DNA of 64,000 nucleotides from assembly GCF_000243115.2 (NCBI RefSeq), contig NZ_CP007035.1, positions 1,426,001 to 1,490,000 on the forward strand. Reading direction: 5' to 3'. Below the pieces are notes generated by a model. It was not told where the DNA came from. It made no database searches and was given only the letters and a program-made list of their open reading frames with translations. This DNA is from Niabella soli DSM 19437 (GTDB taxonomy: Bacteria; Bacteroidota; Bacteroidia; Chitinophagales; Chitinophagaceae). The number at the start of each line of letters is the position of its first letter. Within the stretch, counting starts at the first letter, position 1. Shown here piece by piece: positions 52,976 through 61,684 of this stretch. Position numbers and translations under genes: made by a program.

Positions 52976-53049
52976 AATATTAAATGTGAATGGTGAAAGG
53001 TTAATAGTGAATTGCAATTGCCCATTGACTATTCACTATTGACTATTGA
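52976..53049. repeat. Iterated word repeat between hppD and the aminotransferase gene
   Basis: AATGTGAATGGTGAAAGG, TTAATAGTGAATTGC and CCATTGACTATTCACTATTG with ACTATTGACTA contain the same words as 31103-31140. AATAGTGA and TCACTATT form an inverted pair. The stop codon of hppD (CTA on plus) lies inside the GACTATTGACTA word. Confidence 0.6.
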
Positions 53050-54186
53050 CTAAAGATTCCCCCTCAATTCCTGCTCCCGTTCCAGCGCTTCAAACAGGGC
53101 TTTAAAGTTTCCTTTTCCGAAACTCCTGGCGCCTTTGCGCTGAATGATCTCGAAGAACAAAGTGGGCCGGTCCTCTACCGGTTTGGAAAAGATCTGCAAC
53201 AAGTAACCCTCTTCATCCCGGTCAATCAGGATCCCTAATTCTTTTAACGGCTCAAGATGTTCATCAATTGTACCTACCCTGTCCAAAACCGTTTCATAAT
53301 AAGAAGCCGGTATTTTCAGAAACTCCACTCCCCGGTTTTGTAAGTCGGTAACCGTTTCTATAATATTATGCGTAGCCAGCGCCACATGCTGTACGCCTTC
53401 TCCATTATAAAAATCGAGGTATTCTTCTACCTGTGATTTCTTTTTGCCTTCTGCCGGCTCATTGATCGGAAATTTTACGTAGCCGTTACCATTGCTCATT
53501 ACCTTGCTCATCAACGCTGAATATTCCGTAGAGATGTCTTTATCATCGAATGACAAAATATTACGGAAGCCCATTACCTCTTCATAAAACTGCACCCATT
53601 TATTCATTTGGTTCCAGCCCACATTGCCTACACAATGATCCACATATAACAACCCGGTTGGCGGCGGGTTATAATGTGTTACCCATTCCTTGTAACCCGG
53701 TAAAAAGGCGCCGCTATAATTTTTGCGCTCGATAAAAAGATGCACCGTATCTCCGTAAGTATGAATGCCGCTCATGACCACCTCGCCGTCTTTGTCTGTC
53801 ATTTTTGTGGGGCTCATATAGCTTTTGGCCCCACGATCCGTTGTTTGCTGCCAGGCATCGGTTGCGTCCTCTACCCGCAACGCCAGTATCTTTACTCCAT
53901 CGCCGTGTTTGGCAATATGCGCTTCAATTGCATCACACTCTTTCAACGGTGTTGTAAACACAAAGGTGAGCTTGTTCTGACGAACAGCATAACTGGCTTT
54001 TTCCTTTATCCCTGTTTCCGGCCCGGAATATGCCAGGGATTGAAAGCCGAAAGCGCTCTTATAATAATGGGCCGCCTGTTTGGCATTGCCAACATAAAAT
54101 TCAATATAATCAGTTCCCTGCAAGGGCAGGAAATCAACAGCCATTGGTGCAGCCGCTGCTACATGATTCGTCTCGTTCATGATCAA
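53050..54186 (-). CDS. hppD: 4-hydroxyphenylpyruvate dioxygenase
   Basis: This 378-residue Fe(II) enzyme converts 4-hydroxyphenylpyruvate to homogentisate. Two vicinal-oxygen-chelate halves are visible. The iron ligands are His in LLYVDHCVGNV, His in GVQHVALATHN and Glu in TLFFEIIQRKGARSFGKGNF. The N-terminus starts at ATG 54186. It heads the minus-strand operon and is divergent from hmgA. Confidence 0.97.
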   Translation of the reverse strand: MIMNETNHVAAAAPMAVDFLPLQGTDYIEFYVGNAKQAAHYYKSAFGFQSLAYSGPETGIKEKASYAVRQNKLTFVFTTPLKECDAIEAHIAKHGDGVKILALRVEDATDAWQQTTDRGAKSYMSPTKMTDKDGEVVMSGIHTYGDTVHLFIERKNYSGAFLPGYKEWVTHYNPPPTGLLYVDHCVGNVGWNQMNKWVQFYEEVMGFRNILSFDDKDISTEYSALMSKVMSNGNGYVKFPINEPAEGKKKSQVEEYLDFYNGEGVQHVALATHNIIETVTDLQNRGVEFLKIPASYYETVLDRVGTIDEHLEPLKELGILIDRDEEGYLLQIFSKPVEDRPTLFFEIIQRKGARSFGKGNFKALFEALEREQELRGNL

Positions 54187-54507
54187 AAAGTTTAACAGTA
54201 AAAAAATTCCGTAATGGGAAATATAGAAACCTGAAGAAGTGATTTATCCTCGGTCTATGGCAAGCGACTCCACCAGTAGCACGTAGTTCACGCGCTTGTC
54301 TGAAAAAACTTTGTATGGATAATCGGGTCGCATCTGTAAAATCAATAACAAATGTACGTTAATTATTTTAAAATGGAATAACTTTACACTGCAATTTTTG
54401 GTATGCTTTACTTCAGGAACTTTACCTACTGGATCGATAAACGTCGCTGGAAATACTGTTTCCTGCTGACCAGCCTGGCGATGCACTCGGGAAAATGATA
54501 AATAGTA

Positions 54508-54539
54508 AATATTGAATTCAAAATTTTGAATTCAATATT
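54508..54539. promoter_or_regulatory. Perfect 32 bp palindrome upstream of hmgA
   Basis: AATATTGAATTCAAAA is exactly mirrored by TTTTGAATTCAATATT, centred between 54523 and 54524, in the hppD/hmgA divergent gap. It may be a regulator site or a cruciform repeat. The rest of 54187-54588 holds AT-rich words (ACATTCTACATTTTACATTC) and no convincing gene. Confidence 0.6.
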
Positions 54540-54588
54540 GCCCTGTCTGTTTTACATTCTACATTTTACATTCATAATTCTACACTTC

Positions 54589-55746
54589 ATGGCTCATTAT
54601 TATACCTTAGGAAACATTCCACACAAACGCCATACCCAGTTCCGGAAACCGGATGGCGGATTATACAGCGAACAACTTTTTTCTACCGAGGGGTTCAGTA
54701 ACGACTATGCTCTTTTATACCATTGCCATCCCCCCACACAAATTATAAAAACCGAACCGCATCATGATGTAAGCCCGCGGATCGCAGAAGAGAAGATGCT
54801 GCAGCACCGTTGCTTTGAGGGTTTCCGCATTCCCCCAATAAAAGATTTCCTGGAAAGTCGTGTCCCGGTTTTGGTAAACAATGATTGTCATATTGTTTTG
54901 GCAGCTCCGCAGCAAAGCATGCAGGATTATTTTTATAAAAATACGGATGGCGACGAACTGATCTTTGTGCACGAAGGCTCCGGTACCGTAAAAACGCAAT
55001 ACGGCACACTTCCTTTTAGTTATGGCGATTATATTGTACTGCCCCGCGGAACCATCTACCAGATCGAATTTGACGGGGAAAACAACCGTCTTTTTATTGT
55101 GGAATCTTTCACACCACTCCGTTTCCCCAAAAGGTACCTGAGCCAATACGGACAACTGATGGAGCATGCGCCGTACTGTGATCGGGATATACGCCCGCCC
55201 CAGGACCTGCAAACCATCGATGAAAAAGGTGATTTTTTAATTAAAGCGAAAAAGAAAGGGGTGTTATACGGGCTGCATTATGGCACGCATCCTTTTGATG
55301 TCGTGGGCTGGGATGGCTGTTGTTATCCGTTCATCTTTTCCATTCATGATTTTGAGCCGATCACCGGCCGCGTACATCAGCCCCCGCCCGTGCACCAGAC
55401 TTTTGAGACCAATGCTTTTGTTGTTTGTTCTTTTGTTCCCCGCTTGTTTGATTATCACCCACAGGCCATCCCGGCACCGTACAACCACAGCAATATCGAC
55501 AGTGATGAAGTGATCTATTACGTGGACGGAGATTTTATGAGCCGTAAAAATGTGACCAGGGGCATGATCACCCTGCACCCTGCAGGCATCCCGCACGGGC
55601 CGCACCCCGGTGCCGTTGAAAAAAGCATTGGCGCAAAGGAAACACGGGAGCTGGCGGTGATGGTAGACACCTTTCATCCGCTGATGATCACGCAACAGGC
55701 GTTGGATTTGGAAAATCCGGATTATGTGATGAGCTGGGCGGAGTAG
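54589..55746 (+). CDS. hmgA: Homogentisate 1,2-dioxygenase
   Basis: This 385-residue cupin-type Fe(II) enzyme opens homogentisate to maleylacetoacetate. I start it at ATG 54589 (MAHYYTLGNIPHKRHTQFRK), because the ORF before it is made of repeat words. Family motifs are EQLFSTEGFSNDYALLYHCH, FVHEGSGTVKTQYGTLPF and the metal-ligand region ITLHPAGIPHGPHPGAVEKS. It is divergent from the other tyrosine degradation genes; no maleylacetoacetate isomerase gene is present in the window. Confidence 0.95.
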   Translation: MAHYYTLGNIPHKRHTQFRKPDGGLYSEQLFSTEGFSNDYALLYHCHPPTQIIKTEPHHDVSPRIAEEKMLQHRCFEGFRIPPIKDFLESRVPVLVNNDCHIVLAAPQQSMQDYFYKNTDGDELIFVHEGSGTVKTQYGTLPFSYGDYIVLPRGTIYQIEFDGENNRLFIVESFTPLRFPKRYLSQYGQLMEHAPYCDRDIRPPQDLQTIDEKGDFLIKAKKKGVLYGLHYGTHPFDVVGWDGCCYPFIFSIHDFEPITGRVHQPPPVHQTFETNAFVVCSFVPRLFDYHPQAIPAPYNHSNIDSDEVIYYVDGDFMSRKNVTRGMITLHPAGIPHGPHPGAVEKSIGAKETRELAVMVDTFHPLMITQQALDLENPDYVMSWAE

Positions 55747-55941
55747 GAACGTGAGCCGTGAAACGTGAAACGAACCATCACCCCGTGTACTTTACTTTTT
55801 ACTTCGTAATTTGGGTACCACGCGAGCTTTGACGTTTATCGTTTATCGTCTGACGAAAAATGCCGAACGCTGTTAGTCATAGCCAGCCAGCGTATGGTGT
55901 ATGGCATTTTGCATTAAGCGTTAAGCATTCAGCATTCGTTA
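55747..55941. repeat. Iterated words between hmgA and the prolyl oligopeptidase gene
   Basis: GTGAGCCGTGAAACGTGAAA, GACGTTTATCGTTTATCGTC and GCATTTTGCATTAAGCGTTA then AGCATTCAGCATTCG resemble the words after metZ (32550-32790). As there, the last unit adjoins the 3' end of a minus-strand gene. Confidence 0.6.
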
Positions 55942-58047
55942 CTATTTAAATTTCATTCCCAGATTATACATCGTAAACGCCCAGATATCCGCGGCTTCTT
56001 CAATTACTTTATTTGTCGGTTTCCCTGCGCCATGCCCCGCATTGGTTTCGATGCGGATCAAAACAGGATTTGTTCCCTTATTGTATTCCTGCAGGCGTGC
56101 GGCGAATTTAAAAGAATGCGCGGGCACCACGCGGTCGTCATGATCTCCGGTAGTGATCAATGTAGCCGGATAAGCAACCCCTTTTTTCAGGTTATGATAC
56201 GGCGAATATTTGTACAGGTAAGGAAAATAGTTGGCAGAATCGGAGCTTCCGTATTCCACCGTCCATCCCCAGCCAACCGTAAACTTCTGGAAGCGCAGCA
56301 TATCCATAACCCCAACCTGCGGTATCGCTACTTTAAACAGATCCGGACGTTGTGTCATTACTGCGCCCACCAATAATCCGCCGTTACTGCCGCCACGAAC
56401 GGCAATCTTATTTTTGTTGGTATAGTTAGCTGCTATCAGATGCTCCGCTGCAGCAATAAAATCATTAAATACATTTTGTTTCTTCAGCAGCATTCCGGCC
56501 TTATGCCAGGCCTCCCCATATTCGCTGCCACCCCGCAGGTTTACCACAACATAAATGCCTCCCTGCTCTACAAAGAAGGCATTGCTGATGCTGAAGCCTG
56601 GCGTCATTGGGATGTTAAAGCCGCCGTAACCATATAACAACACCGGATTGTTTCCATCTTTCTTTAAACCTTTTTTGTAGGTAAGGAACATTGGAACGTT
56701 TGCGCCGTCCTTGCTTTTAAAAAACACCTGTTCTGTAATGATATCATCCGTATTTAAACTCAGTTCTGTTTTTTTATATAAAACCGAGTTTCCGGAACCA
56801 ATATCGTATTTGTAAATCGCCGGGGGTGTTGCAAAGGAGGAGTAGGTATAATAAAATTCGTGATCCTCTTTTTCCGCGCCAAAACCGCCTGCCGTACCAA
56901 TTCCGGGTAATGTTATATCACGTACCTGCCTGCCATTAAAATCATACTGAACTATTTTTGAAGCTGCGTCTTTCAGATAATTGGCAAACAGCGCCCCACC
57001 TCCGGTACCCACACCCTGCAACGCTTCTTTTTGTTCGGGTATTACTGTTTTCCAGTGCTCCCTGGCGGGATTTTTGGGATCAATTTCCACCACACGGTAA
57101 TTGGGCGCCTGATAGTTGGTGCGCACTAAAACCCCATCGCCATTGTTTTCAATCACGGATGATTCCGTATCAAATCCCTTTACCAATAATATAAAGGCTT
57201 TTTGTTGCGGGTCTTTCAGATCTCTTATCCAAAGTTCGCTTCCACTGGTGCCTTCCGTTACATATAAGATCAAAAACCGCTCATCTTCCGTTAGCCCGGC
57301 GCCAAAATAGCGCAACGGGTGCACTTTATCTTCATAAACAATAGGGTCTTGTTTTTGAGGAGTTCCCAATTTATGATAAAACACTTTCTGGAATTCATTC
57401 TTCTTGCTCAGTTTTGATTTCTCGTCTGGTTCATCATAAGCACTGTAATAAAAGCCCTCATCTCCCTTCCAGGCAACACCGCCGAATTTTGTCCAGTTTA
57501 TTTTATCAGCAAGCAGTTCTTTTGTTGCGGTGTTCATAACAAATATCTCCGTCCAGTCGCTGCCGGCCCTGGCAACGGAATACGCGCAAAGGCTTCCGTC
57601 CTTTGAAAAAGAAACGCTGCTTAACGCGGCAATGCCTTCGCTGCTTAATGTATTCGGGTCTATAAATACTTCCTGTTCTCCCTGCAAATTTTTACTCCGG
57701 TATAATACTGCCTGGTTTTGCAATCCATCGTTTTTATAAAAATAATACCAACTGCCTTTTTTAAAGGGAGCGCCGTATTTGGGGTAATTCCACAGGGCCT
57801 CGAGGCGTTTTGCTATCTTATCTCTGTAGGGAATGGTTTTCAAATAAGCATTGGTAACGCCGTTCTCTTCTTTGACCCAGGCTTTGGTTGCTGCGCTGTT
57901 ATCATCTTCCAGCCAGCGATAAGGGTCTTCTACTTTTGTTCCAAAATAATCATCCGTAACCGGTTGTTTTGCCGTTGCGGGGTAGCTGATCTGTGCCGTG
58001 CTATTCATAGTGATAAATACAAATGACGTGAAAATAAGTTTCCTCAT
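55942..58047 (-). CDS. Prolyl oligopeptidase (S9A), exported
   Basis: This 701-residue peptidase has a signal peptide (MRKLIFTSFVFITMNSTAQ), the N-terminal PYRWLEDDNSAATKAWV motif, a seven-bladed propeller and a C-terminal alpha/beta-hydrolase domain. The triad is Ser in RGGSNGGLLVGAVM, Asp in HDDRVVPAHSFKF and His in ETNAGHGAGKP. It cleaves short peptides after proline. It is followed by the lyase locus in the same direction, but a functional link is not evident. Confidence 0.95.
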   Translation of the reverse strand: MRKLIFTSFVFITMNSTAQISYPATAKQPVTDDYFGTKVEDPYRWLEDDNSAATKAWVKEENGVTNAYLKTIPYRDKIAKRLEALWNYPKYGAPFKKGSWYYFYKNDGLQNQAVLYRSKNLQGEQEVFIDPNTLSSEGIAALSSVSFSKDGSLCAYSVARAGSDWTEIFVMNTATKELLADKINWTKFGGVAWKGDEGFYYSAYDEPDEKSKLSKKNEFQKVFYHKLGTPQKQDPIVYEDKVHPLRYFGAGLTEDERFLILYVTEGTSGSELWIRDLKDPQQKAFILLVKGFDTESSVIENNGDGVLVRTNYQAPNYRVVEIDPKNPAREHWKTVIPEQKEALQGVGTGGGALFANYLKDAASKIVQYDFNGRQVRDITLPGIGTAGGFGAEKEDHEFYYTYSSFATPPAIYKYDIGSGNSVLYKKTELSLNTDDIITEQVFFKSKDGANVPMFLTYKKGLKKDGNNPVLLYGYGGFNIPMTPGFSISNAFFVEQGGIYVVVNLRGGSEYGEAWHKAGMLLKKQNVFNDFIAAAEHLIAANYTNKNKIAVRGGSNGGLLVGAVMTQRPDLFKVAIPQVGVMDMLRFQKFTVGWGWTVEYGSSDSANYFPYLYKYSPYHNLKKGVAYPATLITTGDHDDRVVPAHSFKFAARLQEYNKGTNPVLIRIETNAGHGAGKPTNKVIEEAADIWAFTMYNLGMKFK

Positions 58048-58151
58048 ATACTAAGCTTAATCCGATAAATATAGGAATTGGCCGCAAATTAGCAAAAATG
58101 CCGTTTTGCGGAGGAGACAATCATTTATTGCCGTGTACGTCCGGGAGCTTA

Positions 58152-60095
58152 TTATTCAGGCCTGATCACAAATTTTATCGCATGCGTTATTGCCGGATTG
58201 GCTGAAAAGCTGATGCGGTAAATAGTGTCGCCCCATTTTTCTTTAATGCCTTTATCTTCCATTGCTACAAGCGGTATTTTCTCTACTACCGCCTTCATCT
58301 GTTTGGGGTCGTATTGCACTAAAAAGTTTTTACGCGCTCCGTTTTCCTGTTTATAGTAAATCACCATTTCGCCTTCTTTTTTCAGCGCGGCAGGATAACA
58401 GGTCATCAAATGTTCCGTAACCGTTCCGGTCGCCTGCAGCGATAGCTTGTCTGTTACTTCCACATTTTTTGTTCTGTTGAGCCGGACAGTACGCCGCAAC
58501 TGATGGATCCCGGCGCTGGCAGGATAAGCATTTGCAATATTTAAAGCCAGTTCCGAAAATTCCTTCTTTTTCATATAAACGACATCAGTAGCCCGGAAAC
58601 CGGCTCCGGGGGGCTGCGTACTGCTATTAACTGTTGGTAAATTATGATAGTCTGAACAGTTGGACCATATATCATACCGTTGCGGACTAAAAGTTTTCCG
58701 GGTATAGGTACCACGCCCAACATCAATGATCACCGGCAAACCGTCATAATACACCACGTAACTGCCCACATCGTTATGGTTATGGCTTTCGTCATTATTG
58801 CCTCCTTTTGCAGCCACAAAAAAGCCTTTGGAACTACCCGCCCTGTCTCTTGCAATCATTACCTGTATCCCCGGCAGCCATACATCTGCAGGGAGGGGCA
58901 GTGATTGCGGGGCCGCCCGGTAGGCTTCCTGGATAAACAATTCAAAAAAATTTCTGAAATATTGAAAACGACCTATTTCACCATCTTTAGGTTTGCGGTA
59001 AAATGCGCCAAAACGCATCATATCTTCATCGCCAATATCCTTCCCAAACCGGTAAATCATGCTGGCCGCCATTCCGGGTTTGGGATCAGCATCAGCAAAA
59101 TTGATAAAGTAGTCTTTGCTGATCTGCGCCCGGTAAATAAAGCGCGCCATATTTTTTATTTTCTCATTGGCATATACATAGCGGAAGGCATCTTTGGATG
59201 CAAGGTTCAGCATCGCAATATTGTCGTAGAGTGATGCAGCCGCCGCGCCCCAATACCCCGGCCCTTCATCGCATCCACCATCTTGCGGGTAGGGGTTAAG
59301 AAACTGGTCCAGCACCTGTAAAATTTTGTGAACCATATCCGTGCGCTTCTTTTCATCTTTTTCCAGCAATAACGCTGTATTTAACCAATTGGAGCAGATC
59401 CAGGGATTCCAGTTATTAGGAGGCCTGCCATTGGCGTTGGCGGCCATCCATCCGTGCGGTTTTGTCATCAAGGGTTCAAATATCCTTTTGTTGACTTCAT
59501 AATAGATCCTCTTACGGATCTGCGGCGATACTGCATCTAATTTATCGCCCAACAAATAATCAACCCATGCCAGGTAGGTAGCTGTTTCGGCACTAAATAA
59601 TTCAACAAAGGGCTTTGATACATCTATGAGGCCCGAATATTCTTTTGTTTGCGGCAAATGCGCGGAGGCGCCCCAAAAGGATTCTTCACAAATGGACCAC
59701 ACTCCATTAATGATGGGGTCAATAAACCTTCCCTTGTTTTCATACACCTCTGCCAGTAACAATGTTCCCAGTACCTGCCTTTTCTGAAAGCTTATTTTCT
59801 CATAGGAGGCCCTGTCTCCGGTGCGCTCTATCAGCAAAGAAGTTGTGGCCGGTATAGCCGGCCATTCGTAATGGATATAGGACTCCGCTTTTTGCAGATA
59901 TGCTTTCATCAGGGTAGCATCTGCCCGGCTCCAGGCAGCCCTGTCGGTTAACCGGGGGAAAGGCGTCCAATCCTTTCGTGGCACCAGTTGTTGCTGCAAT
60001 TGATCGCGGGAATATTTGCTGCTTAATAAATTCGTTTCCTGTGCCTTGCCCTGAATAAGGAGCATCAACATAAAAGCGGAGACAATTATTTTCAT
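58152..60095 (-). CDS. Heparinase II/III-family polysaccharide lyase, exported
   Basis: This 647-residue protein starts at ATG 60095 (MKIIVSAFMLMLLIQGKAQ, a signal peptide). The N-terminal half is an alpha/alpha toroid of the alginate-lyase type (GRPPNNWNPWICSNWLNTAL, PYPQDGGCDEGPGYWGAAAA). The C-terminal half is the heparinase II/III domain with GGNNDESHNHNDVGSYVVYY and the catalytic His, plus IDVGRGTYTRKTFSPQRYDI. It would cleave uronic-acid polymers by beta-elimination; the polymer is unknown. Confidence 0.9.
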   Translation of the reverse strand: MKIIVSAFMLMLLIQGKAQETNLLSSKYSRDQLQQQLVPRKDWTPFPRLTDRAAWSRADATLMKAYLQKAESYIHYEWPAIPATTSLLIERTGDRASYEKISFQKRQVLGTLLLAEVYENKGRFIDPIINGVWSICEESFWGASAHLPQTKEYSGLIDVSKPFVELFSAETATYLAWVDYLLGDKLDAVSPQIRKRIYYEVNKRIFEPLMTKPHGWMAANANGRPPNNWNPWICSNWLNTALLLEKDEKKRTDMVHKILQVLDQFLNPYPQDGGCDEGPGYWGAAAASLYDNIAMLNLASKDAFRYVYANEKIKNMARFIYRAQISKDYFINFADADPKPGMAASMIYRFGKDIGDEDMMRFGAFYRKPKDGEIGRFQYFRNFFELFIQEAYRAAPQSLPLPADVWLPGIQVMIARDRAGSSKGFFVAAKGGNNDESHNHNDVGSYVVYYDGLPVIIDVGRGTYTRKTFSPQRYDIWSNCSDYHNLPTVNSSTQPPGAGFRATDVVYMKKKEFSELALNIANAYPASAGIHQLRRTVRLNRTKNVEVTDKLSLQATGTVTEHLMTCYPAALKKEGEMVIYYKQENGARKNFLVQYDPKQMKAVVEKIPLVAMEDKGIKEKWGDTIYRISFSANPAITHAIKFVIRPE

Positions 60096-60271
60096 ATACT
60101 TTCTATTATTGTTCATAATAAATACTCAACTGATAATTTCCCTTTACAGAAGGAACAACAAAACCAATACCGCCAACAGTTCATTCAATCAGGAGCTTTT
60201 TTATTAAAAGTCGCTTCAAAATGAATGTTCCAAATAAAAACGGGAATATATTGCGCAGATTTACCCCCTGT

Positions 60272-61672
60272 TCATTTATGCTTTAAAAGCAACTCAGGCT
60301 TTTCCCGGAGATGCTGCATCGTATAGGGCAGCCGCCATACTTTGGTTCCCTTTTTATTACAGAAATACAGGCGGGACGCAGATAAACTATCCGGGTTACC
60401 ATCGGCCCAAAATGCATAAAAATCATGGTGGGCATTCAATGGTCTTCTTGCGTAAGAATGGTTGCGGGGGCTGTTTGCCGTCAGGTCTGTTTTCTTCACC
60501 CAGGTTTTCCCATCATTCGTGCTCTCCCAAAGTGCCATTTCCCCGCCGGTTCCGTAGTGTTGCGGTCCTGTTTCCGTAGGGCCTATAATCTTCCATCTGT
60601 GCTTTTCAATATAAAGGGAGCCCATATCATAATTATGCGTTGAAGTACAAACCGAATCGAAGCTCCAGTTTTTACCGGTCCAGTGTATGATGGTCCATGT
60701 ACGCGGATTACCCGAAGGTCCTGGCAGATACCCTTTACTTATTACTGCAAGGATCACGGGATGGCCCTTTTTATCAAAATTCAGGTCATTCAGGTATACC
60801 AATTTTCCTTCAGCCTGATAGTCCCTGATGAGTGCATCATTTTTGGGGTCACTTAAAGGAGTTGCAATCATTTTGTTATCAACCGTAGTCCAGGTTTTCC
60901 CCATGTCCGGTGTCTGAACCAGATAAATATTTGTTCTCTTATCAACATTCCCCCCGGGATGATAATTAAACACAGTCATTAACTTCCCATCCCGAAAATT
61001 GGATACCTGGTAATGCCCGCCCATACCTGCCAGTTTTTGATCGGCAGTCCAGTTGTATCCATCAGCGCTTGTTTTCCAGTATAGCTCCCTCCCTTTTGTA
61101 TATTTTGTAAAGAGGTATAAAAAACCTTTTCCTTTAACCCACCAGGGTTGCGGATAGGTCATCTCTCCCTGCAACACCACATCAAAGCCTTCAATGCTAT
61201 AGGGTGCGCGACTTTTCAAAATAATGCCGGGACGGGTAGTGTTCCGCCCACTGACAAACACCCACAGATACCCTTTTTCATCTATTGCCAGCGATGCATT
61301 ATCATGAGGGTCGTTCACTCCTTTCTTATCGTATACAATGACCGGCCTGGGCACGGTTTTATTTTTATGATCAAAAAAAGAAATCATAATTAACAGATGC
61401 CTCTCATTCTGCGCTGTTGTACCACCATATACAAAAAAGGTTTTCTTAGCTTGTTTGGAATAAATGGCAACAGGAACATGGCTTGATGTATAGGTACCAA
61501 GCCCTCCTGAATATTTATCGCCATACTCGGAAAACTGACCTAAGGTGAACCAGATGCCCCTGTAGCCATCTGCCCGTGAATATTGTGCAGCCGCAGTATT
61601 ATGTAAAAAACATACCCCATAACAACATATCGCTGCGATCCTGGCTAATTTATATACTATTTCCTTTTTCAT
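60272..61672 (-). CDS. BNR-4 repeat protein (putative lyase or sugar-binding propeller)
   Basis: This 466-residue exported protein (ATG 61672; signal MKKEIVYKLARIAAICCYGV, then an Ala-rich cleavage site) has BNR-4 features: DGYRGIWFTLGQFSEYGDKY, PHDNASLAIDEKGYLWVFVS and SGRNTTRPG. Related seven-bladed proteins include PL24/PL25 ulvan lyases, where His and Tyr are catalytic. Here it sits between two heparinase II/III genes, so an enzymatic role on the same polysaccharide is plausible but unproven. Confidence 0.85.
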   Translation of the reverse strand: MKKEIVYKLARIAAICCYGVCFLHNTAAAQYSRADGYRGIWFTLGQFSEYGDKYSGGLGTYTSSHVPVAIYSKQAKKTFFVYGGTTAQNERHLLIMISFFDHKNKTVPRPVIVYDKKGVNDPHDNASLAIDEKGYLWVFVSGRNTTRPGIILKSRAPYSIEGFDVVLQGEMTYPQPWWVKGKGFLYLFTKYTKGRELYWKTSADGYNWTADQKLAGMGGHYQVSNFRDGKLMTVFNYHPGGNVDKRTNIYLVQTPDMGKTWTTVDNKMIATPLSDPKNDALIRDYQAEGKLVYLNDLNFDKKGHPVILAVISKGYLPGPSGNPRTWTIIHWTGKNWSFDSVCTSTHNYDMGSLYIEKHRWKIIGPTETGPQHYGTGGEMALWESTNDGKTWVKKTDLTANSPRNHSYARRPLNAHHDFYAFWADGNPDSLSASRLYFCNKKGTKVWRLPYTMQHLREKPELLLKHK

Positions 61673-61684
61673 AAAGTGCACAGG

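Noticed and set aside
54244-54486. 80-residue minus-strand ORF between hppD and hmgA, and a 31-codon plus ORF at 54402-54497
   Set aside because: No family resemblance, non-ATG or weak starts, and location in a gap rich in repeats; not enough to call a gene.
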